DNA from: Planctomycetota bacterium | Lineage (GTDB): Bacteria; Planctomycetota; J058; JAJDCQ01 | NCBI GenBank assembly: GCA_029260755.1 | Contig: JAJDCQ010000145.1 | Location: 1-64,000 of the forward strand | Reading direction: 5' to 3' | Length of the DNA: 64,000 bases | Part shown: in pieces, positions 1 through 6,905 of the stretch | How positions within the stretch are numbered: position 1 is the first letter of the stretch | Layout: the number at the start of each line of letters is the position of its first letter | Translations under genes and position numbers: made by a program | Notes under the pieces: generated by a model | The model's input: only the letters and a program-made list of their open reading frames with translations | What the model was told of the DNA's origin: nothing | The model's database searches: none

Positions 1-3
1 GCT

Positions 4-82
4 AGGAGCCTGTCGCAGAAAGGGCCGGGCCGACCTTCTGCCGAATTCCGCGTCTCGACCGGCCCTTTCTGCGCAGGCTCCT
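4..82. repeat. Imperfect palindrome at the IS left end (second copy of the terminal repeat)
   Basis: The left terminal sequence at 4-28 recurs as its reverse complement at 59-82, differing by one inserted base, around a 30-nt loop. The transposase leader can therefore fold into a stem of about 24 bp. It could act as an internal transposase-binding site or as an RNA hairpin that limits transposase expression; neither is shown by the sequence. Confidence 0.7.
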
Positions 83-126
83 GTTCGCTGATGGACGTCC
101 ATCATCACGATTGCGATGATGGAGTC

Positions 127-1494
127 ATGAGCAAGACCTTCCGAGCCTGGGAAGTCGAGCAGACGTGGCTATTGCCGCCGTCGGTGCTCGATCTGGTCCC
201 CAAGGATCACGTCGCGCACTTCGTGAGAGAGGTCGTTCGAAGCGATCTCAATCTCGATGCGATCCACGCGGCGTACACCGAAGCGCGCGGCCAGCCGCCG
301 TACCATCCGGCGATGATGACCGCGCTGCTCCTCTACGGGTACAGTCGTGGCGTCTACTCGTCGCGACGGATCGAGCGGGCGTGCGTCGAGCGCGTGGACT
401 TCATGGCGGTCACGGCCATGGCGAAGCCCGATCACGCGACGATCGCTCGGTTTCGACTGCAGCATCTCGAAGCGCTCGAGGGCTTGTTCGTCCAGGTGCT
501 GCGGCTGTGCCGCGAAGCCGGCATCGCGAAGCTCGGCCACGTTGCGCTCGATGGAACGAAGATGGGAGCGAACGCCTCAAAGCGTAAGGCGATGAGTTAC
601 GCACGCATGAAGGAGGCCGTGCCGAAATTGAGAGCCGAGGTCAAGGCTTGGCTCTCGAAAGCAGACGAGATCGACCGGAGCGAGAACAAGAAGTACGGTC
701 GGAAGCGCGGGGACGAGATGCCCGCCTGGGTGGCCAACAAGCAGAAGCGACTCCAGCAGATCAAGGCCGCGAAAGAGCGTCTCGAAGAACAAGCCAAGAA
801 GGAAGCGGAGCGCGTCGAGGCGGAGCGATCAGAGAACGACGACGATCAGGACAGCAAGCCAGGCGGGCGCCCTCCGAAGAACCCGTCAGGAGTGCCGAAA
901 GACAAGGCGCAGTCCAACTTCACCGATCCAGAGAGCCGGATCATGAAGACGAACAACGGCTTTGAGCAGGCTTACAACTGCCAGCTGACCGTGGACGCCG
1001 AGTCGCAAGTCATCGTCTCGCACGACGTGATCGGGAAGCAAAACGACGTCGACGAACTCAAGCCGGCGCTGGAGCAGATCAAGGCTACGCTCGGCGTACT
1101 TCCCGACGAATTCTCGGCGGACGCAGGCTATTGCTCCGAGGCCAACCTCGCTCTCCTTGAGAAGCTCGGCATTCGCGGCTACGTGGCGACTGGCAGGCAG
1201 AAGCACGGGACCGACTCGGCAACCGGTCGATTGCCGAAGCGTCGCCGGCGGGAGAGGCAGGGCCGTCTTACGAAGCAGATGCGCGCAAAGCTGCGGCAGG
1301 GTGGCTATCGGAGCAGATACCGACTCCGCAAGCAGACGGTCGAGCCCGTGATCGGCCAGATCAAGGAGGCGCGCGGCTTCCGACGATTCCTGATGCGCGG
1401 GCTCGAGAAGGTCGGGTCCGAGTGGAGCCTGCTCTCGACCGCCCACAACCTCCTCAAGCTCTTCCAGAGCCAGAAGGTCGCGGTGTATGCATAG
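127..1494 (+). CDS. IS1182 family transposase (DDE)
   Basis: DDE transposase that would catalyse cut or copy transposition of the surrounding element. The N-terminus (TFRAWEVEQTWLLPPS, then a helical domain with RIERACVERVDF) is typical of IS1182. The probable acidic triad, counted from this start, is D142 (VALDGTK), D332 (SADAGYCSE) and E406 (TVEPVIGQIKEARGF). A charged, coiled-coil-like insertion of about 90 residues lies between the first two acids. The ATG at 127 fits the usual family start; an in-frame ATG at 91 would add twelve His/Asp-rich residues. About 455 residues with no internal stop or frameshift, so the gene looks intact. Its leader carries the palindrome at 4-82. Confidence 0.9.
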   Translation: MSKTFRAWEVEQTWLLPPSVLDLVPKDHVAHFVREVVRSDLNLDAIHAAYTEARGQPPYHPAMMTALLLYGYSRGVYSSRRIERACVERVDFMAVTAMAKPDHATIARFRLQHLEALEGLFVQVLRLCREAGIAKLGHVALDGTKMGANASKRKAMSYARMKEAVPKLRAEVKAWLSKADEIDRSENKKYGRKRGDEMPAWVANKQKRLQQIKAAKERLEEQAKKEAERVEAERSENDDDQDSKPGGRPPKNPSGVPKDKAQSNFTDPESRIMKTNNGFEQAYNCQLTVDAESQVIVSHDVIGKQNDVDELKPALEQIKATLGVLPDEFSADAGYCSEANLALLEKLGIRGYVATGRQKHGTDSATGRLPKRRRRERQGRLTKQMRAKLRQGGYRSRYRLRKQTVEPVIGQIKEARGFRRFLMRGLEKVGSEWSLLSTAHNLLKLFQSQKVAVYA

Positions 1495-1556
1495 GGGACG
1501 AAGACGAGCTCACCCTGCGCATGGCCGGCCGGCCGCCTAATCCAGTCAATGAACTA

Positions 1557-1643
1557 GGCCGCCGATCCCCCCTTTTTCGCCCGCCTGAAGCCTTCGACTT
1601 CGACGAGAAGCTTCGCCGGGCGAAAATGGGGGGATCGGCGGCC
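1557..1643. repeat. 27-bp inverted repeat downstream of the transposase
   Basis: Positions 1557-1583 and 1617-1643 are reverse complements over 27 bases with a single mismatch, separated by 33 nt. The arms contain a C-run followed by T5 on one strand. The structure lies between the transposase stop and the right end of the IS. It may serve as a transcription terminator protecting flanking genes, or as a transposase-recognised subterminal structure. Confidence 0.7.
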
Positions 1644-1672
1644 CTTGAGCCGATTCTGCAACAGGCTCCTAG

Positions 1673-1873
1673 GAGACTGTTGCAGAATGAGCGTGAAACG
1701 ACGACTCGTCGCAGGCTCCTCGCCGTCGCTTCACTCGCGGCGTCTCGCCGGACATCGTCGCGCAGGGCTTCGTTCCGCGGCCTCGCGAACGCCAAACGGG
1801 TTCCCTCGCCCGCGCGCCTCGGCCTGCACGACGCTGTCTCGACGAGCCGCTCGCGTCATTCTGCAACAGCCTC
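1673..1873. mobile_element. MITE-like non-autonomous element with IS1182-type ends
   Basis: About 200 bp without a convincing gene, bounded by GAGACTGTTGCAGAATGA and by the reverse complement of GAGGCTGTTGCAGAATGA, and flanked by CTAG at 1669-1672 and 1874-1877. The ends closely resemble the neighbouring IS termini (GAGCCTGTTGCAGAATC), so the resident transposase could mobilise it. The interior is GC-rich and contains a further partial end-like copy near 1710-1721. The two elements sit back to back and share one CTAG. With the IS right end this accounts for the whole gene-free stretch 1495-1873. Confidence 0.65.
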
Positions 1874-3028
1874 CTAGCCGATCGTGTCGACGACCCGTCC
1901 GTCGCGGTCCTTGATCTCGCTCGGCTCGACGACGAGCGTGAGCCCCGGCAGGCGCGACCACTCGTAGGTGCCGCGGCGCGGAACGAGCGTCTCGAGCATC
2001 GCGTTCGCGGTGCGCTCGTCGATCTCGAGGACGAGCCCGTCGCAATCGTCGACCCGGAACGCGGGGCTCTTCGCCGCGAGGACGATCACGCCGGAGCTCG
2101 GTCCGGCGAGCTGGAAGCGACGCCCGTGGAGCGTCCGGCCACGGAGCAGGCGGACGAAGTCGCGGACGCCGAGCGCGCCGAGGGTGAGGGTCACGCCTGC
2201 GGGGCCGCCGCCCGGCGCGTCGCGCTCCCAGCCGACCACGTCGACGAAGAGGACGCCGGTCGAGCTCCCCTCGGCGGCCGTCCGCTCCTCGATCTCGGCG
2301 CGGCGCGCGTCGCTCTTCGTGAGCGAGGTCCGGTCGAGGTCGGTCAAGAGCAGCTCGCCCTCGTCCCGGAGGAGCTCGATCATCCCGGCGGCGTCCCAGT
2401 CCTGGATCGCGCGGAGCTCGTCGACGGTGATCCCGACGACCTGGAGGAACCGCACCCGGCCGTTCGGCGAGTCGATCGGGGCGAGCGACGCGTCGTCCGC
2501 GAAGAGGACCGCCCCGATCTCGCTCGACTCGTCGAGCCCGATCGGACCGTGGAGGTCGAGGTAGTGGCCGGCGTCGAAGGCGTTGCCGGTCTTGAAGACG
2601 TAGCGGGCGAGGTTCTGGAGGAAGTCGAGCACCCAGAGCGGAGGGTCCTTCTGCTCCGCCGGGCGGGTGAGCCGCATCGTCAGCTCGAAGCCATAGCCGC
2701 TGTGCTCGGCCTCGTCGGCGTCGCGCGGCCCGAACTCCGGCTTCTCGTCGACGTCGTCGGGCTCGTAGAGCTCGGAGAATCCGTAGGTGACGAGATGCCA
2801 GTGGGGCGTCGGCTCGTCGACCGGGTAGGCGCTGATCCCGTCGAGCGGGTCGGGCCCGCCGACCGAGAACTTCACGACGGTGCCGTAGTGCTGCGGCTCG
2901 CGGTCGGCGTGGACGGACTGGCACGCCCGGGTGATGGCGTCGAAGCCGGGCGCGGCCACGTCTGAAGGGCTATCGGCGGGCCCGGCGCCGTCGCCGTTCG
3001 CCGGGGTCTCGGACTGTTCGGGGCTCAT
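1874..3028 (-). CDS. Suppressor-of-fused (SUFU) domain protein
   Basis: Residues about 30-190 match the SUFU family, with HYGTVVKFSVGGPDPLDG and HWHLVTYGFSELYEPD as diagnostic stretches. Eukaryotic SUFU regulates Gli factors; bacterial relatives are mostly unassigned and some occur as immunity-like or polymorphic-toxin-associated proteins. The C-terminal half (about 200-384) is an extra unassigned region. The start MSPEQSE at 3028 is preferred over an in-frame ATG twelve codons upstream, because those extra residues are low-complexity. The stop codon TAG is part of the CTAG abutting the MITE-like element, so insertion there restored the stop. It is divergent from the gene at 3233, with about 200 bp between them holding no clear promoter. 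No toxin gene is visible nearby. Confidence 0.75.
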   Translation of the reverse strand: MSPEQSETPANGDGAGPADSPSDVAAPGFDAITRACQSVHADREPQHYGTVVKFSVGGPDPLDGISAYPVDEPTPHWHLVTYGFSELYEPDDVDEKPEFGPRDADEAEHSGYGFELTMRLTRPAEQKDPPLWVLDFLQNLARYVFKTGNAFDAGHYLDLHGPIGLDESSEIGAVLFADDASLAPIDSPNGRVRFLQVVGITVDELRAIQDWDAAGMIELLRDEGELLLTDLDRTSLTKSDARRAEIEERTAAEGSSTGVLFVDVVGWERDAPGGGPAGVTLTLGALGVRDFVRLLRGRTLHGRRFQLAGPSSGVIVLAAKSPAFRVDDCDGLVLEIDERTANAMLETLVPRRGTYEWSRLPGLTLVVEPSEIKDRDGRVVDTIG

Positions 3029-3232
3029 GGCCGCGGATGGTAGCGACGGCGCCGGCGACGGCAAGGGCGATCGCCCGGCGCGTCTCGCGGCTTTCTTACA
3101 TCCCGCGACGGACCCCGTCGCGCCCGTGCGCGTCGAATCGGCGATGGAGCGGGTCGGCTCCGATCGAGAATTTCGCGAAGGATCGGGCCATCACCGGCGA
3201 CCGTGCGTAGGAACCGGTGGGAGGGGTGCGCC

Positions 3233-5536
3233 ATGTCGACGTCCAAGCGATCCGAGCGACCCGACTACGAGACGGTTCGCCGGCGGTGGGTGCACCTGAT
3301 CGTCTCGATCCCGCTCGCCGCCCTGCTCGCGGGGGCGCTCGGGCTGCTCCTCTGGGGCTTTCTCGCCCCCAGCGCCCGTCCGACGACCGAGGCGTGGAGC
3401 CCCCCCATCGAGGAGGCCGACGAGGCGTCGCGCCCCGAGGTCGTGGTCGCCGCGAGCCCACCGCCCTCCGACGCGCCGCGGCGTCGTGGCCCACCGCGTC
3501 GCAAGAGGGTGGACGCCGAGGTCGACTCGCCGGAGGACGGCGACGCCGACCCGGCCCCGGTCGCGCAGGCGGAGTCCGCCGGCGGAGGCGCCGAGGCGAC
3601 CGAGCCGCCCGCCCCGCCCGCGACGGCCGAGATCCGCGGCTACGTGGTCGACGAGCATGGCCTCGGCATCCCCAGGGCGCGCGTCGTGGCGAGCCGCGGC
3701 CGGGTCGAGGAGGCGCAGCAGCGGACCGACCTGGGCGAGCTGGGCGAGCTGAACGCGCTCCTTCGCGACGGGACGGCGATCGAGGTCCTTCAGGGCGCGC
3801 TCGACGCGCAGCTCGAACAGGCCAGGACCGAGGACGCCACGGGCGCGGCGGAGCAGGCGGTCGAGCGGGCCCGGGTGCAGCGGTTCACGTTCGCGCCGGA
3901 CTTCAGCTTCTCCTCGAGCGGCAGCGGCGATGCCTTCCGCGCCGAGCTTCCGGCGTCGGCGCTCGAGGATCTCGAGAAGGCGCTGGTCCTCTCGGGCGAC
4001 CAGTGGTCCTCGCAGCTCGGCCACCTCCTCGAGCCCGTCGCCGAGACGGTCACCGGCCCCGACGGCGGGTTCGTCCTGACCGGGCTCGCGCCGGGGTCCT
4101 ACCAGCTCGCCGCCAGCGCCGAGCGCTACGTCGATGGACGGACGATGGCGACGGCGTCCGAGGGAGGCCGCGACCTCGCCGAGATCCCGCTGATCCTGGG
4201 CGCGTCGGTCATGGGCATCGTCCGCGACGCGGTGACCGGGCAGGGGCTGGCGGGAGCGAGCGTCGCCGCCGTTCACCTCGAGACCCACCAGCGGGTGCAG
4301 GTCGACGCCGACGAGCTCGGCGCGTTCGAGCTCTCGGGAATGCACCCGGGCACCTGGAAGATCGGGGCGTCGTCGTCGGGCTACGTGACGATCGAGGAGG
4401 ACGGCGAGGCGGCGCCGACCCTCACCGCGTCGCCCGAGACCGGCGTCGCCCTGGTCGACCTCGAGCTCCGACCCGGCGGCGGCTTCTCGGGTCGCGTCAT
4501 CGACGAGCGCGGCGAGCCGATCCCCGGGTCGTTCGTCTTCGCCACCCTCGGCCCGGCCATCCGCCAGGTGACCGCGGACGAGAACGGATTCTACCGGGTC
4601 GGCGAGCTCGTCGAGGGCGAGTACGACGTCCTCGCCCGCAGCCAGGACTTCGAGCGGCTCACCCGCCTCGGCGTGATCGTGCGCGAGGGCGTCGAGGTCG
4701 ACGGGGTCGACATCGTTCTCCAGCCCGCCGGCGCGATCGAGGGACGGGTCGTCACGAGCGACGGCGCGCCGGTCGTCGGCGTGAACGTCTCGGCGTGGCA
4801 GCACGAGAGCGGGCGCGCCCAGCGGAACGCGACGACGGCCGAGGACGGGTCGTTCCGGATCCCCCACCTCTACGAGGGTCGCTACGCGGTGAACGCCGCG
4901 CCGGGCGAGGGCTTCACCGAGGCGCAGGTCCTCGTCGACGTGGGCCCGAGTCAGACCGTGCATCAGGACATCGTCGTGTCCCGAACGAGCACCGTGCGCG
5001 GCGTCGTGCTCGGTCCGGACGGCGCAGCGCGGCCCGGCGCGACGGTGATCGCCATCCTCGACGGCGCGTTCGCCGCCACCGCGAGCACCGACGAGGCCGG
5101 CGGCTTCGAGCTGCCCGGGCTGAAGCCCGCCGACTACGCGATCTTCTTCCGCGACGGCTGGGAGGCGATGGGCCGGGTCGACCTGCGCGTGCAGCCCAAC
5201 GTCGACATCGAAGGCATCGTCCTCATCGCCCGCGAGCCGGCCGTCGTCCGCGGCCGCCTCTTCGATGCGGACGGCCGGACGCCCCTGCCCGGCGTCGCCC
5301 TCCTCGTGACGGACGCGACCGGCCAGCCGGTCCGCCGGGAGGGCCAGACGGCGCTCGACGGCAGCTTCGAGATCGGCCGGCTCTACGACGGCTCCTACCG
5401 GATCGAGGCGAACGTCGACGCCCTGCGCGCCGCCGGCATCGACTGGCCCGCCGAGGAGGCCGGACCGACCGTGACCTTCGAGGTCCGCAACGGATCGGCC
5501 CCCGGGAACGTCGTGATCGTGGCGAATCCGGGGTAG
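3233..5536 (+). CDS. Membrane-anchored protein with repeated carboxypeptidase-regulatory-like modules
   Basis: 767 residues. A cytoplasmic basic N-terminus is followed by one transmembrane helix (about 19-44), a Pro/Glu-rich linker, and then at least six beta-sandwich modules starting with a G-x-V/L pattern near residues 131, 325, 417, 501, 587 and 671, for example VMGIVRDAVTGQGLAGASV and IEGRVVTSDGAPVVGVNVS. Such CarboxypepD_reg-type modules usually bind partners or sugars, or act as spacers on secreted proteins. An insertion at about 160-260 breaks the first module and looks helical. No peptidase domain is present. MSTSKRSE is chosen as start because GGGAGGGG lies just upstream. Likely a periplasmic or surface protein tethered to the inner membrane; substrate unknown. 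Confidence 0.75.
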   Translation: MSTSKRSERPDYETVRRRWVHLIVSIPLAALLAGALGLLLWGFLAPSARPTTEAWSPPIEEADEASRPEVVVAASPPPSDAPRRRGPPRRKRVDAEVDSPEDGDADPAPVAQAESAGGGAEATEPPAPPATAEIRGYVVDEHGLGIPRARVVASRGRVEEAQQRTDLGELGELNALLRDGTAIEVLQGALDAQLEQARTEDATGAAEQAVERARVQRFTFAPDFSFSSSGSGDAFRAELPASALEDLEKALVLSGDQWSSQLGHLLEPVAETVTGPDGGFVLTGLAPGSYQLAASAERYVDGRTMATASEGGRDLAEIPLILGASVMGIVRDAVTGQGLAGASVAAVHLETHQRVQVDADELGAFELSGMHPGTWKIGASSSGYVTIEEDGEAAPTLTASPETGVALVDLELRPGGGFSGRVIDERGEPIPGSFVFATLGPAIRQVTADENGFYRVGELVEGEYDVLARSQDFERLTRLGVIVREGVEVDGVDIVLQPAGAIEGRVVTSDGAPVVGVNVSAWQHESGRAQRNATTAEDGSFRIPHLYEGRYAVNAAPGEGFTEAQVLVDVGPSQTVHQDIVVSRTSTVRGVVLGPDGAARPGATVIAILDGAFAATASTDEAGGFELPGLKPADYAIFFRDGWEAMGRVDLRVQPNVDIEGIVLIAREPAVVRGRLFDADGRTPLPGVALLVTDATGQPVRREGQTALDGSFEIGRLYDGSYRIEANVDALRAAGIDWPAEEAGPTVTFEVRNGSAPGNVVIVANPG

Positions 5537-5598
5537 CTCGCTCCGGGTGCCGGCGATCCGCGTTCCTGGAACTCGCGCACGCATTGCCGTCGCGATGA

Positions 5599-5738
5599 AC
5601 GATCCACAGATTTCACAGATTACACAGATTGCCGCGGGCGGATCCGAGGCGTTGCCGAGTGGGGCCTCCTCCGGAGCCGGGAGGATGCCCGCCTCCGGCA
5701 ACTCACTATCTGTGTAATCTGTGTAATCTGTGGATCGT
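5599..5738. repeat. Inverted pair of ACACAGATT-unit repeats
   Basis: 5599-5630 reads GATCCACAGATTTCACAGAT and onward in nonamer units; 5708-5738 is its near-perfect reverse complement, about 78 nt away. The same pair recurs at 42223-42368. The repeat occupies most of the 325-nt gap between the genes ending at 5536 and starting at 5862, and no small gene is convincing there. The inverted pair would form a long RNA stem if transcribed. Confidence 0.85.
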
Positions 5739-5861
5739 CCCCGTTCTTGCGAGAAGATCCGCGTTCCCGGAACACCCGCGGGCGGTGGACTCGGACCGCC
5801 TGCGAGGGAACCCGGTGCGGGCCGCGCGGGTCTCAACGAGAGACCTGCGAGGAGCCCGCCC

Positions 5862-6794
5862 GTGACCGACCCGATCGCCGACTCTCCCAACATTCTGCCA
5901 AGACGTCACTTCCTGAAGATCCTGGCCGGCGTTCCGATCGCGATCGGGCTGCCGACGCTGGCGCTCGGGCCCCTCCTCGCCCGGGATGAGGACGGCCACG
6001 CGAAGAAGGCGGTCGACGCCGAGGCGGTCCGCCGCGCGATCGAGGCGGCTCGCGAGCGCCAGCTCATGGTGCTGCTCATCGCCGTCCCCTCCGCGGGGGC
6101 CGGCTGCGACGTCGACGGCCTGGCGCGACGACACGCGGTCGCCGTCGCCCTGACGGGCCTCGTCGAGAGCGCCGCCCCGAGGACGCGCCTGGCGCTCGGC
6201 CTCTCGGTGATCATCGTCGCCCCGAAGGCTCGTCTCGGCGCCGCCGGCCGCCTCCCCGACGCGGCGAGCGGCATCTGGACGCTCGAGACGTCGTGGACGG
6301 CGGGGAAGCCCTGGCCGCCGGTCGCGGTCGACGACGTCGACCTCGACGCCGCGACGCCCACGGCGGTGGCGCAGCTCGAGCGGCGCCTCTGCGCCGCGGC
6401 GCTGGCGAAGAACGACACGCGCGTCCGCGGCCTCGCCACCCACGAGCGGTCCGTGCTCGAGGCGGACGGCCACCTCGCCGAGGTCGAGACGGCGCTCCAG
6501 CAACTCGCCAGCGAGGACGCGACCGCCCGCGCCGCGGCCCTCGCGACGTTGACGGACCGCCGCGACGCGATTCGGCACATCCTCGCTCACGCGGCCCTCG
6601 CGCCCGAGGCGCCCGAGTCGGTCCGAGTCCCCTGCCGCGCGCTCGCATCGCCCGCGGCGCGGGTCGTCCCGCTCGGCTCCGAGTGGATCGACGAGGCCGC
6701 CGGCGTGCCGCCGCGCGCCGACCCCTGCATCGGCTGCGGACGGGCCCGCATCCCCGAGGGGCTCCGCGCGCGCCTCCGACTGCTCGGCGGTTGA
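5862..6794 (+). CDS. Tat-exported protein of unknown function with C-terminal CxxC
   Basis: 310 residues. The N-terminus NILPRRHFLKILAGVPIAIG is a classic twin-arginine signal: RR followed by FLK and a hydrophobic stretch. The protein is therefore probably exported folded, perhaps with a cofactor. The GTG start at 5862 follows GAGGAG by a good spacing and places the RR motif near residue 15; earlier in-frame starts lie inside the repeat. The mature part is Ala/Arg-rich with a helical segment around residues 195-245 and a C-terminal PCIGCG motif that could bind metal or form a disulfide. The family is not recognised. It precedes the kinase gene by about 110 bp. Confidence 0.6.
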   Translation: MTDPIADSPNILPRRHFLKILAGVPIAIGLPTLALGPLLARDEDGHAKKAVDAEAVRRAIEAARERQLMVLLIAVPSAGAGCDVDGLARRHAVAVALTGLVESAAPRTRLALGLSVIIVAPKARLGAAGRLPDAASGIWTLETSWTAGKPWPPVAVDDVDLDAATPTAVAQLERRLCAAALAKNDTRVRGLATHERSVLEADGHLAEVETALQQLASEDATARAAALATLTDRRDAIRHILAHAALAPEAPESVRVPCRALASPAARVVPLGSEWIDEAAGVPPRADPCIGCGRARIPEGLRARLRLLGG

Positions 6795-6905
6795 CCGAGC
6801 CGGGGACCCCGCGCCACCAGCTGCGGGGCCCCCGGCGCGTCCCAAGGCGGGGCGCCGCGCGGGCGCCCGTCAAGCCAGGAGACGCCCGCGCCAGCCCGCC
6901 CTGTC

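Larger units (their letters stand above)
6..1668 (+). mobile_element. IS1182-family insertion sequence
   Basis: The unit holds one transposase gene and has inverted ends: GAGCCTGTCGCAG at the left and CTGCAACAGGCTC at the right are near-perfect reverse complements. A CTAG tetranucleotide flanks each end (2-5 and 1669-1672), as expected for a 4-bp palindromic target duplication. The right CTAG is shared with a second, transposase-less element. Base composition inside is visibly less GC-rich than in the neighbouring genes, in line with a recently arrived element. The left boundary lies only a few bases inside the window, so further nesting to the left cannot be seen. Confidence 0.85.

Noticed and set aside
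1-3028. A polymorphic toxin-immunity locus around the SUFU gene
   Set aside because: SUFU can act as an immunity protein, but no toxin, secretion tag or repeat-rich toxin gene is adjacent.
5730-5861. Earlier start of the Tat protein
   Set aside because: It would place the coding region inside the ACACAGATT repeat and push the twin-arginine motif about 60 residues inward.
3191-5893. A 900-residue minus-strand frame opposite the beta-sandwich protein
   Set aside because: Same antisense artefact. It also runs through the inverted repeats and the Tat gene start.
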